This document shows positions 1 through 6,305 of a stretch of 8,799 nucleotides of DNA, in pieces; position 1 is the first letter of the stretch, and each line of letters starts with the position of its first letter. The notes under the pieces are model-generated. The model saw only the letters and a list, made by a program, of their open reading frames with translations, made no database searches and was not told the DNA's origin. Origin of the DNA: Actinomycetota bacterium (GTDB lineage: Bacteria > Actinomycetota > Acidimicrobiia > Acidimicrobiales > JAHWKP01). The stretch spans positions 1-8,799 of the forward strand of contig JAHWKP010000065.1 of assembly GCA_019347775.1 (NCBI GenBank). The letters run 5' to 3'. The translations under genes and the position numbers were made by a program.

Positions 1-66
1 AACCACGACAACGAGCAGAATCTCGACCGCGGTGCCGAGTATCAGCAACACCCGCAGGTCATTCAC
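1..66 (-). CDS. Start of a third small membrane protein (partial)
   Basis: On the minus strand a frame opens at GTG 66 and runs off the window. It encodes a short polar N-terminus followed by a strongly hydrophobic run (VLLILGTAVEILLVVVV), which looks like the first membrane span of another small protein like its two upstream neighbours. The GTG at 51 is an alternative start and has better spacing from the GGTGA at 63-67; GTG 66 sits directly against an AAGGGG. The ATG at 62, which overlaps the preceding stop as ATGA, meets a stop after six codons and is not the start. The overlap with the preceding gene suggests the same operon. Only about 22 codons are visible, so the identity is unknown. 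Confidence 0.35.
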   Translation of the reverse strand, partial: MNDLRVLLILGTAVEILLVVVV

Positions 67-316
67 CCCCTTCGGTCAAGAGGCGCTCGTGGTCGGTGGC
101 CTCGTCGGCAAGGTCGCCCAACCGCTTCGAGATGTCGTCGAGTATCCAGGCCGTCGATGTATTGCCAGCCACTTTCTTGCCTTCGGTCCACACGTCGAGC
201 GCGGCGCGCTCGATCCGGTAGACGCGGTTCAACAGCAGCTGAAGAAGTACGACCGCGACGATTGCCACCACAAGTCCAGCGGCGAGCGTGGCCGCCCACG
301 AGGACTCCATCCCCAT
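59..316 (-). CDS. Small single-span membrane protein, 85 aa
   Basis: This is a hypothetical membrane protein. Residues about 8-31 form one hydrophobic span (ALAAGLVVAIVAVV-like composition), followed by a charged, probably helical tail with the run RIERAALDVWTEGKKVAGNT and then an acidic end (DLADEATDHERLL). There is no signal-peptide cleavage site that I can see, so the short N-terminus is probably outside and the tail cytoplasmic. The start ATG at 316 has an AGGAG at 327-331, 10 bases upstream and overlapping the 3' end of the preceding gene; an ATG two codons downstream is possible but further from that site. It lies 3 bases after the stop of the 320-565 gene, so the two are co-transcribed and run divergently from the hydrogenase. 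I recognise no named family. Its position suggests a hydrogenase-associated membrane component, which is inference. Confidence 0.7.
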   Translation of the reverse strand: MGMESSWAATLAAGLVVAIVAVVLLQLLLNRVYRIERAALDVWTEGKKVAGNTSTAWILDDISKRLGDLADEATDHERLLTEGGE

Positions 317-319
317 GGT

Positions 320-565
320 CTAACGCTCCTGCCTAAGGCCGTCCCCGGCCTTTGCGGCACCCGCCGCGATGCGATTGGCGGCTGCGGTCGAGGTGGATAA
401 CTCCCACAAGCTGTTGGTGGCGGCATGGACGTCGTGCAAGCCACGCGCGATCGACTCCGCCTTGGACGCCGCCCTAGCGCCCCCGAGGATCGCCAGCAGC
501 AGCAGTACCACGACGGCAACGACCACTGCTCCGCCGACGATCCAACCGATCAACCAGCCGTCCAC
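320..565 (-). CDS. Small single-span membrane protein, 81 aa
   Basis: This is a hypothetical protein with one hydrophobic span at residues about 4-29 (GWIVGGAVVVAVVVLLLLAIL) and an Ala/Ser-rich helical tail (residues 30-81) ending in basic residues. The GTG at 565 was chosen because a GGAGGGAGAG ribosome site sits 5-14 bases upstream and because the protein then starts just before the membrane span. The longer frame back to 661 would add 32 Pro/Thr/Arg-rich residues, would have no ribosome site, and would overlap the start of the hydrogenase gene. It is first in a minus-strand operon with the 59-316 gene and shares an 82-base divergent region with the hydrogenase small subunit, so the two directions may be regulated together. 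Architecture matches the two small proteins at 7080-7589. No named family is recognised. Confidence 0.65.
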   Translation of the reverse strand: MDGWLIGWIVGGAVVVAVVVLLLLAILGGARAASKAESIARGLHDVHAATNSLWELSTSTAAANRIAAGAAKAGDGLRQER

Positions 566-579
566 GGCTCTCTCCCTCC

Positions 580-593
580 GGGCGGTTGCGCCC
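580..593. other. GC-only hairpin in the divergent leader
   Basis: GGGCG (580-584) pairs with CGCCC (589-593) around a GTTG loop. In the minus-strand transcript it lies immediately upstream of the ribosome site of the 320-565 gene. It is too short to call a terminator; it may be incidental in GC-rich DNA. Confidence 0.3.
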
Positions 594-613
594 TCGATAG
601 GTACGTGTACGGT
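586..613 (+). promoter_or_regulatory. Candidate promoter of the hydrogenase genes
   Basis: TTGCGC (586-591) and TACGGT (608-613) are separated by 16 bases. They fit a -35 with the TTG core and an actinobacterial TAnnnT -10, and would start transcription near 620, about 28 bases before the ATG at 648. The -10 lies inside the inverted repeat at 599-617. This is a pattern match in a short region, not proof. Confidence 0.3.
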
Positions 614-617
614 ACCT
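599..617. promoter_or_regulatory. Inverted repeat, candidate operator between divergent operons
   Basis: AGGTAC (599-604) and GTACCT (612-617) are perfect 6-base arms around a 7-base centre (GTGTACG), which contains a further GTAC. The repeat sits in the 82 bases between the divergent starts at 565 and 648, over the candidate -10 of the hydrogenase genes. Such placement would let one dimeric regulator act on both directions. No regulator gene is in the window and the motif is not one I can assign. Confidence 0.4.
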
Positions 618-647
618 CTATCCGTCGTCGTCGGGGAAGGGGACGAT

Positions 648-1952
648 ATGGGAACGAGCATGCCGAAGAAGACGCCGGCTTACAGGCTTCTCGATCTGCT
701 CGGTCCCATCGAGCGCTTCCGCGACATGGAGGAGTTCGGTGACTTTGGTCTTCCGACCCGATCCTTCAGTGAGGACTATCTAGAGCCGATGGCCAAGGCC
801 GGCCGCAGCAGCCGGCTCGGTCCCCTCGAAAAGGTGCACGCGTTCTGGTTCGCAGGAATGAGCTGCGACGGCTGCACCGTCTCCACCATCGGCGCCACCG
901 AGCCCTCGATCGAGGAGCTGCTCACGGGTGCGCTCCCCGGCGTGCCGGTGATGATCCTGCATCATCCCGTGGTGAACATGGAGGCCGGACCCAACTACCT
1001 CCGAGCCCACGAGATGGCGCTCACGGGCGAGCTCGACGGGCCGTACGTGATCATCCTCGAAGGATCCATTTCGGACGAGACTCTGGCCATCCCCACGGGG
1101 GGGTATTGGGTGGCACAGGGCGAGCAACCGTGGGGCCCTGACGGCGAAGACCGATCGGTTACCACCGAGGAGTGGATCGCCCGCATGGCGGACGGTGCCG
1201 CGGCGTCGATCGCCATCGGCACCTGCGCCACCTGGGGCGGCGTCCCTTCGGCCGAAGGCAACGCCACCGGCTCCATGAGCCTCATGGACTTCTTGGGCAA
1301 GGACTACCGCAGCGCCTTCGGCCTGCCGGTGGTGAACGTCCCCGGATGTGCACCGATCGGCGACAACTTCACCGAGACAGTCGCGGCCATTCTGTATTTC
1401 CTCCAGGGGTTCGGCCCGCTACCCGAATTCGACGAGCTGGGCCGGCCCGCCTGGTTGTTCGGCGAGACGGTGCATCGCCACTGCGTCCGAGGGTCGTACT
1501 ACGAGGAGGGCGAATACGCCAAGGAGTTCGGCGACAAAGAATGCCTGGTGGAGATCGGCTGCTGGGGCCCGGTCGTGAACTGCAACATCACCTCTCGGGG
1601 TGCGATCAACCACGTCGGTGGCTGCATGAACGCGGGTGGGGCGTGCATCGGATGCACGATGCCGGGCTTCCCCGACAAGTTCACTCCCTTCTACAAGACC
1701 CCGCCCGGGTCGAGGGTGTCGACTGCTGCTTCTCGCCTGCTCGGCAGCTTCGTGCGACCGCTGAGGATGTTCACCAACGATCACCTCAACCGCGAAGTCC
1801 GCTGGGACCTGCACGAAGACATCCCTTCGGGATGGGCCCGCGAGAAGGCGGAGCCAACGCGCGCCGCCGACGGGGCGCACAAGTTCTACGACGCCCTGCG
1901 GCGGAGGGACGACCACGGAACCGGCGAGGCATGGGGACGAGGAAGGGACTAG
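648..1952 (+). CDS. hhyS: [NiFe]-hydrogenase small subunit, group 1h-like
   Basis: This is the electron-transfer subunit of an H2-uptake hydrogenase; it passes electrons from the active site through three iron-sulfur clusters. The ligands are visible. The proximal cluster has C73 and C76 in the MSCDGCT motif, C193 in GTCATW and C234 in PGCAP, with D74 next to C73. The distal cluster has H276, C279, C299 and C305. The medial cluster has C312, C326, C333 and C336, where four Cys suggest [4Fe-4S] rather than [3Fe-4S]. The MSCDGCT motif is characteristic of the actinobacterial type. In the Ralstonia enzyme of this type one Asp helps bind the proximal cluster; D74 is a candidate by position. The protein has 434 residues, with a C-terminal extension after the PGFPDKFTPF motif (339-348). 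There is no twin-arginine signal, so it is cytoplasmic. The ATG at 648 follows GGGGAAGGGG with a 5-base gap; an ATG four codons on is also possible. It lies 6 bases before the large subunit. The subtype is from memory of family motifs. Confidence 0.95.
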   Translation: MGTSMPKKTPAYRLLDLLGPIERFRDMEEFGDFGLPTRSFSEDYLEPMAKAGRSSRLGPLEKVHAFWFAGMSCDGCTVSTIGATEPSIEELLTGALPGVPVMILHHPVVNMEAGPNYLRAHEMALTGELDGPYVIILEGSISDETLAIPTGGYWVAQGEQPWGPDGEDRSVTTEEWIARMADGAAASIAIGTCATWGGVPSAEGNATGSMSLMDFLGKDYRSAFGLPVVNVPGCAPIGDNFTETVAAILYFLQGFGPLPEFDELGRPAWLFGETVHRHCVRGSYYEEGEYAKEFGDKECLVEIGCWGPVVNCNITSRGAINHVGGCMNAGGACIGCTMPGFPDKFTPFYKTPPGSRVSTAASRLLGSFVRPLRMFTNDHLNREVRWDLHEDIPSGWAREKAEPTRAADGAHKFYDALRRRDDHGTGEAWGRGRD

Positions 1953-1958
1953 CTCGAC

Positions 1959-3860
1959 ATGTGCTTCAAGAACCTCCCGATCGAGTTCGACGCGGGAGGC
2001 CGTGCTCAGCTGAAGGAGGACGTGCCGGACGCGTGGTCAGTGGCGGTCAGCCGGCCCGAGGCAGCCATGACCGACGAGGAACGCGAGGAACGAATTCGGC
2101 GGTTGATGGCCGCGAACGGCCACATCAAGGACCACACGATGGACCCGGTAACCCGCGTCGCCGGAGCGCTGGCCGTGCACGTAACCGCTGATCTCGACAA
2201 GGGCCAGTATCTCGACTCACATTCCCTCGCCACGCTGTTCCGCGGTTACGAGGTGATCCTCATGGGACGGGATCCTCGCGATGCGGCCTTCATCTCGTCA
2301 CGCGCCTGCGGGGTCTGCGGAGGCGTGCACGCCCACTGTTCTGCCTACGCGGTCGAGATGGCGATGGGACTCGAGCCGCCGCCGCTGGCCACCGTGGCCC
2401 GCAATCTGGCCGAGACGGCCGAGATGGGATACGACAACCCGCTGCACCTCTATCTGCTGGCGGGCCCCGACTACTCCGAAGCCGTAGTGAAGGCCACGAA
2501 TCCAAAGCTGTGGTCGAAGGCGGAGAAGTGGACTTGCGGCGGAACCGACGTCCACGGGTTCAGCACCATGTCCGCCCTCATGACGGCGCTCAACCCGCTC
2601 ACCGGAGACCTGTACCGGGAGGGGCTCGACTTCACCCGCACGGCGCGTGAGCAGTTCGCGCTGATCTACGGCAAGTATCCGCATCCGCAGGGGGTCGTTC
2701 CAGGGGGCGTTTCGGCCACCATCACTCTCCAGACCCTCAATGAGTACCACTCGCGTCTGGCGAAGACCTTCGACTACGGAAGCCGAATGGTCGCGGTCTG
2801 GGATGACCTCGCTGAGTTCTTCTACGAATCGGACGAGCGGTACACCCAAGTCGGCGCCCGCCCGATGAACTTCATCGATACCGGCTACTGGGATGACGGA
2901 GACGTCTATGACGCCAACTATGCCAACTGCGACGACTGGGGCGGCAAGCGTTGGTCGACGCCCGGCGTGATCATCGATGGTGAGCTGGTCACGACCAACC
3001 TGACTGACCTGAACATGGGATGGGAAGAGTTCGTTGAGCACTCGTACTACGACGAGTGGGACGGAAGTCGCTACCCGACCGACGACCTCGGTAACCCGAT
3101 CAGCCCTTACCACCCATGGAACAAGCAGACGCTGCCCAAGCCGACGGGCAAGAACTGGAAAGAGAAATACACCTGGGCCTGCACGCCCCGATGGGACCGG
3201 CAGGTCGTGGAGGCCGGCGCCTATGTCCGGTTGTTCCTGACGGCCATGGCGCAGCAGCACCCCACCAACGACTTCTACGAGGCGACCGGTACGTCGTTAC
3301 GCATGTCGGTCCCCAAAGGCTTCACGGCAGAGCAGGAACTGGAGTGGCGAGTGCCAGAGGTGTGGAATGCATTCGAGCGCAATCGAGGCCGCGCCTATCA
3401 CTACATGTTCTCGCAGCTCGTGTCGCTGGCGAACCTTCTGAAGGCCTACGACCTGATGAGAAGGGGCGAGAAGCAGGTGGCAGCGGTGTCGCCCTCCGAC
3501 CTCGAGAAGCACATCCCACGCGATGAGCGCCGCAGCGTCGGCTTCTGGGGTGCGGGTCGGGGATTCCTGACCCACCACATGGTGATGGACAAGGGCCGAA
3601 TTCAGAACTACCAAATCTGCACACCGTCGACGATCAACGCCTCCCCGCGCGATCCCTTCGGGCAGCCGGGCGCTTACGAGGAGTCGGTCATGAACACGCC
3701 GATACTCGAAGACCTTTCTGAAGCGGGAGGCTTCACCGGTATCGACATGCTCCGCGCCATCCGGAGTTTCGATCCCTGTATGCCGTGTACGACGCACGTG
3801 TCCACTCCCGACGGCACGATCGTGCGCGAGGTAAACACGTGCGCCTGCGGAGCCGACTGA
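1959..3860 (+). CDS. hhyL: [NiFe]-hydrogenase large (catalytic) subunit, group 1h-like
   Basis: This subunit holds the NiFe(CN)2CO site that splits H2 into protons and electrons. The two Cys pairs that bind the metals are present: RACGVCGGVH (C117, C120) and DPCMPCTTH (C607, C610). The latter is the processing site, and 20 residues follow H613, ending NTCACGAD; these should be removed by a maturation protease after nickel insertion. The N-terminal motif reads DPVTRVAGA (62-70) where most families have a Glu after R-I/V (RIEG), so the usual proton-path Glu is Ala here. At 633 residues it is close to other actinobacterial-type large subunits (about 600). The start MCFKNLPIEF has an AAGGGA about 10 bases upstream. 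The gene follows the small subunit after 6 bases and precedes a HyaD-like gene after 7, forming one operon. Group assignment rests on recalled motifs and the paired small subunit. Confidence 0.95.
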   Translation: MCFKNLPIEFDAGGRAQLKEDVPDAWSVAVSRPEAAMTDEEREERIRRLMAANGHIKDHTMDPVTRVAGALAVHVTADLDKGQYLDSHSLATLFRGYEVILMGRDPRDAAFISSRACGVCGGVHAHCSAYAVEMAMGLEPPPLATVARNLAETAEMGYDNPLHLYLLAGPDYSEAVVKATNPKLWSKAEKWTCGGTDVHGFSTMSALMTALNPLTGDLYREGLDFTRTAREQFALIYGKYPHPQGVVPGGVSATITLQTLNEYHSRLAKTFDYGSRMVAVWDDLAEFFYESDERYTQVGARPMNFIDTGYWDDGDVYDANYANCDDWGGKRWSTPGVIIDGELVTTNLTDLNMGWEEFVEHSYYDEWDGSRYPTDDLGNPISPYHPWNKQTLPKPTGKNWKEKYTWACTPRWDRQVVEAGAYVRLFLTAMAQQHPTNDFYEATGTSLRMSVPKGFTAEQELEWRVPEVWNAFERNRGRAYHYMFSQLVSLANLLKAYDLMRRGEKQVAAVSPSDLEKHIPRDERRSVGFWGAGRGFLTHHMVMDKGRIQNYQICTPSTINASPRDPFGQPGAYEESVMNTPILEDLSEAGGFTGIDMLRAIRSFDPCMPCTTHVSTPDGTIVREVNTCACGAD

Positions 3861-3867
3861 GCCCAGC

Positions 3868-4365
3868 ATGCGTCTGCTGGTCGGCGGTGTCGGCGAGCTC
3901 CTCCAGGGTGATCTCGACGTCGGCCGTGTCGTGCTTGAGCGCCTTCGCCTGGAGGGCCTAGGCGCCGATGTGCTGGTGGAGGACATTTCGTACGGTGCAG
4001 TCGCGGTTTCGCAGTACCTCGAAGATCTGGCACCGGACGGTTTGGTAGTTGTCGGGGCGGTATCACGCGGTCGCCCACCCGGCACGGTCGGCCGGCGGCG
4101 GGTGATGCCGGATGAGCTTCTATCGGTCGACGTTGCCAACGGCGCCATCCGCGATGCCGTCACCGGATACGTGGGGGCGGAGCTCCTCATCGACGTCTCC
4201 GGTGCGCTCGGTTCTCGGCCGGCCCATACGGTCCTGATCGACGTCGAGCCCCTTTCGGCTGTACCCGGTGATCCCTTATCGGATGAGGTGGAAGGAGCTG
4301 TTGATGACATCGTTCTCGCAGTCAGGGAAGAGGTCGAGCGAATGCCGCTTCTCGGGATCAGCTGA
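3868..4365 (+). CDS. Degenerate HyaD/HybD-family (M52) protein lacking nickel ligands
   Basis: This 165-residue protein has the outline of a hydrogenase maturation protease: a first strand and turn LLVGGVGELLQGDLDVG (3-19), RGRPPGTV (67-74) and LIDVEPLS (123-130), at the family's usual length and order. However, the three residues that hold nickel in HybD (E16, D62, H93) appear lost. L16 stands where Glu/Asp is expected, G63 replaces the Asp of the usual V-D-A motif, and there is no His in the stretch 85-115; the Asn of GxGN is also Glu (E10). It is therefore unlikely to sense nickel or cleave in the usual way. A complete homologue lies at 6306-6797. It follows the large subunit after 7 bases with only a distant GGAG, suggesting translational coupling. 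A chaperone or decoy role in maturation is possible (inference). Its 3' end is 3 bases from a convergent stop. Confidence 0.75.
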   Translation: MRLLVGGVGELLQGDLDVGRVVLERLRLEGLGADVLVEDISYGAVAVSQYLEDLAPDGLVVVGAVSRGRPPGTVGRRRVMPDELLSVDVANGAIRDAVTGYVGAELLIDVSGALGSRPAHTVLIDVEPLSAVPGDPLSDEVEGAVDDIVLAVREEVERMPLLGIS

Positions 4366-4368
4366 GCC

Positions 4369-5064
4369 CTAGCCGACTTCCAGGATTCCGACGTCTTCGG
4401 GTGGCACAGCCGCCCTGCCGCGCGCCTCGGTATCGATGACGAGCGATCCGTCATCGCGAACGGCCGCGGCGGTGCCTTCGATGGTCGCTCCCGCCGGGCC
4501 GAGGGGAATCAATCGGGCGACGACGCGCTGGCCCAGGGTGGCGCAGTTGAGGCGGTAGTCATCTGCGACGTCGGATGGTGGGCGAGCGCTCTGTTCCTCG
4601 ATGGACCCAACTAGATCGCCCAGAAGGCTCGTGCGAGGTGCGGGCGAATGCGCGACCAGAACGGTGAGCACCCGCCATGGGTAGAAGGAGTCCAGGTTCT
4701 CCTGGACCGAGACCGCTCCCGCCAAAGACTCACCGGTCCGGATCTCGTCGGGCCACGCCAGAGTGGTCTCGCCGGGGAGGTTGGCGGCGACGGCGACACT
4801 CGCCGCAAGGTAGAGCGATCCTGCAGGTCCTCGGGGACTGGCGATCATCGAGAACCCGAGACCCTGGTCGGGCTGCACTTCCCACGGCCAGCCTCCCCGT
4901 CGCCGAGCGGCCGCCTGATAAGCCGCCAGGACCAGCGCACCGGGCTGGCCTCCGGCGCGGGCCCACGCAATTGCCTCCGCCTCAGACGACAGCATGGCGG
5001 GGTAGACCCGTAGCGGTCGGTCGGGAAGGGCGGCGGCGACGGCGTCCGCATCGAGGTCGCTCAT
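4369..5064 (-). CDS. Biotin-protein-ligase-like protein, catalytic lysine absent
   Basis: This 231-residue protein resembles the catalytic plus C-terminal domains of biotin-protein ligase (BirA). The parallels are ARRRGGWPWEV (53-63) for the GRGRxGRxW biotinyl-AMP loop, GLGFSMIASP (68-77) for the following strand, LAWPDE (102-107) plus LAGAVSVQE for the KWPND and LAG-I-E motifs, and a C-terminal small-barrel segment with TIEGTAAAVRDDGSLVI. The Lys of KWPND that contacts biotin is Ala (A103), and the Gly-rich loop is altered, so ordinary biotinylation is doubtful. There is no N-terminal DNA-binding domain. The ATG at 5064 overlaps the stop of the TPR gene (ATGA), which decides the start; an ATG two codons earlier is possible. 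Its stop is 3 bases from the convergent stop at 4365. Its place in a hydrogenase locus suggests a non-biotin role, perhaps binding another cofactor or protein (inference). Confidence 0.7.
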   Translation of the reverse strand: MSDLDADAVAAALPDRPLRVYPAMLSSEAEAIAWARAGGQPGALVLAAYQAAARRRGGWPWEVQPDQGLGFSMIASPRGPAGSLYLAASVAVAANLPGETTLAWPDEIRTGESLAGAVSVQENLDSFYPWRVLTVLVAHSPAPRTSLLGDLVGSIEEQSARPPSDVADDYRLNCATLGQRVVARLIPLGPAGATIEGTAAAVRDDGSLVIDTEARGRAAVPPEDVGILEVG

Positions 5065-6284
5065 CCCCATCCCGAGGGATCGAGGCCACAGGCGACGGCG
5101 TTCTGCGACAGCGTGTAGCGCAGCCGGTCCCACTGCGGCGGCGGGAACCGGAGAGCCGCAGATGACAGCGCCTTCCGCAGCCGGTCAGCGACGTCGAGGT
5201 CGAGTCCGCACGCGGATCCCACCAGCGCTCCGACGAGCCGGTCCATCGATGCCGGCGGCAGCTCGAGGGCGACGCCGAGCCAGGCTTCGGCCAGGGCGGT
5301 ATCGCGATCGGGCCGATCGAGTATCCCGGCGGCCCACCGCTCGGGTTCAACCCCGCCGACGTCGAGCCAGCGCAGCACTTCCTCTCGTATGAGTGGTGCC
5401 CAATGCTCTTGGTCTTCGCCGTCGAGCACCGCCATAAGGTCAGCGGCCGCGTCCTGCGCTTGCGGGAGTCGGGCGAGTACAGCCCGGGCCTGAGTGACCG
5501 CAGCCCGCGGGGCGTCGGGCGTATCGCGCGCCTGGCGCGCTGCGAGCCGAGCCCGAGCCTCGTTGCCCAAAGCCTCTAGTCCGAGGGCCAGATTGGCCTT
5601 GGCCATCGCGTGGGCGTCGGGTCGCACCGATCGGGGATGGGCAGCGACAGCTACCTGAAGCACCTCCACGGCCCGCCGAGGCTCGCCGACGGAGAGCAGC
5701 GCCAGCCCCAATGCGTTGGCGGCCAGCCCCATACCGGGGCGCTCGTCCGATTGTTCCAGGAGGCTGACCGCCTCTTCGAGAGGTGCCACGGCCTCGTCGG
5801 CGGAGCCAGAAGTGAGGAGGACTTGGCCCAGCTCTCGGGCCGCGGCGCCGGCGTGCGCCGCCGCGCCGAGCTCGAGGAACCCGCGACGGGCTGCCGTGAA
5901 GGCTTCGATGGCCGCCGAGTGGCTGCCGGCGTCGATGGCGACGAGCCCCCGATTGTGGGCCGCGGACCAGCGCTCGAGATGGTCACCGGTCGCCTCGAAA
6001 CCGCGCTCGGCTGCTTCGAAAGCTGCGGCCGCGTCCTCTGGCCTTCGCGCCAGTCGCAGGATGATGCCCAGGAGATTGTTCGTCTTTGCCCGCTCGAGAG
6101 GCAGATCAGCAAAGAGGCTGGCGGCGGTCTCGGCCGCGGCTTGCGCTTCGTCCAACCGACCGGCGTCGGCAAGAACTCTCGCGAGATGAAAGCTGGCGGT
6201 GGCGTGTTGCACCGGATAGCGCTCCGGCCTGTGGCGGTGCAGGCGCTCGGTCAACTCCGCCACGACCGCTTCGACGTCGCTCAC
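5061..6284 (-). CDS. Tetratricopeptide-repeat (TPR) protein, 407 aa
   Basis: This is a soluble, all-helical protein-binding scaffold. About six TPR units can be read at residues 27-60, 67-99, 107-139, 147-179, 187-218 and 227-256, each with the typical small-residue pattern (for example LGLALLSVGEPRRAVEVL and LGQVLLTSGSADEAVAPL). The last 140 or so residues are helical, without TPR pattern but with Trp in RWLDV, ERWAAGIL and QWDRLRY, and may be a separate domain. No signal peptide or membrane span is seen. It starts with GTG at 6284, 21 bases from the divergent GTG of the protease at 6306, and ends in an ATGA overlap with the biotin-ligase-like gene, so the two are co-translated. A role in hydrogenase assembly or complex formation is suggested only by position. 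Confidence 0.85.
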   Translation of the reverse strand: MSDVEAVVAELTERLHRHRPERYPVQHATASFHLARVLADAGRLDEAQAAAETAASLFADLPLERAKTNNLLGIILRLARRPEDAAAAFEAAERGFEATGDHLERWSAAHNRGLVAIDAGSHSAAIEAFTAARRGFLELGAAAHAGAAARELGQVLLTSGSADEAVAPLEEAVSLLEQSDERPGMGLAANALGLALLSVGEPRRAVEVLQVAVAAHPRSVRPDAHAMAKANLALGLEALGNEARARLAARQARDTPDAPRAAVTQARAVLARLPQAQDAAADLMAVLDGEDQEHWAPLIREEVLRWLDVGGVEPERWAAGILDRPDRDTALAEAWLGVALELPPASMDRLVGALVGSACGLDLDVADRLRKALSSAALRFPPPQWDRLRYTLSQNAVACGLDPSGWG

Positions 6285-6292
6285 CGCGTTCG

Positions 6293-6299
6293 TATCCTA
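6293..6299. promoter_or_regulatory. Overlapping divergent -10 elements, candidate bidirectional promoter
   Basis: On the plus strand TATCCT (6293-6298) ends 7 bases before the GTG at 6306. On the minus strand TAGGAT (6299-6294) ends 9 bases before the GTG at 6284. Both fit TAnnnT, and the plus-strand spacing suits a leaderless transcript, common in actinobacteria; the protease GTG has no clear ribosome site. The AGGA within the minus-strand element could instead be a ribosome site for the TPR gene. Confidence 0.4.
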
Positions 6300-6305
6300 C
6301 GACGG

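Noticed and set aside
369..647. N-terminal extension of the small-subunit frame
   Set aside because: It would overlap the divergent small membrane gene and its promoter and has no ribosome site; the ATG at 648 has one.
648..857. Twin-arginine export signal on the hydrogenase small subunit
   Set aside because: The N-terminal 70 residues contain no RRxFxK motif followed by a hydrophobic stretch, so export by Tat is not supported.
1172..2191. Plus-strand open frame of 339 codons overlapping both hydrogenase subunits
   Set aside because: It lies out of frame within two conserved genes, and its Arg/His/Pro-rich product has no motif.
2298..3260. Minus-strand open frame of 320 codons inside the large-subunit gene
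   Set aside because: It is fully antisense to the catalytic subunit and has no recognisable domain; open antisense frames of this length are common at this GC content.
4363..4371. Possible terminator between the convergent genes ending at 4365 and 4369
   Set aside because: Only 3 bases separate the stops and I see no hairpin with a T-run; any terminator would lie within coding sequence.
3297..4454. Long minus-strand open frame (385 codons) across the large-subunit and degenerate-protease genes
   Set aside because: It is antisense to two genes with clear family motifs, and its product is a low-complexity Arg/Ser/Thr-rich sequence typical of a shadow frame in GC-rich DNA.
5610..6305. N-terminal extension of the canonical protease frame
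   Set aside because: It is antisense to the TPR gene, and the family begins at the first beta strand right after GTG 6306.
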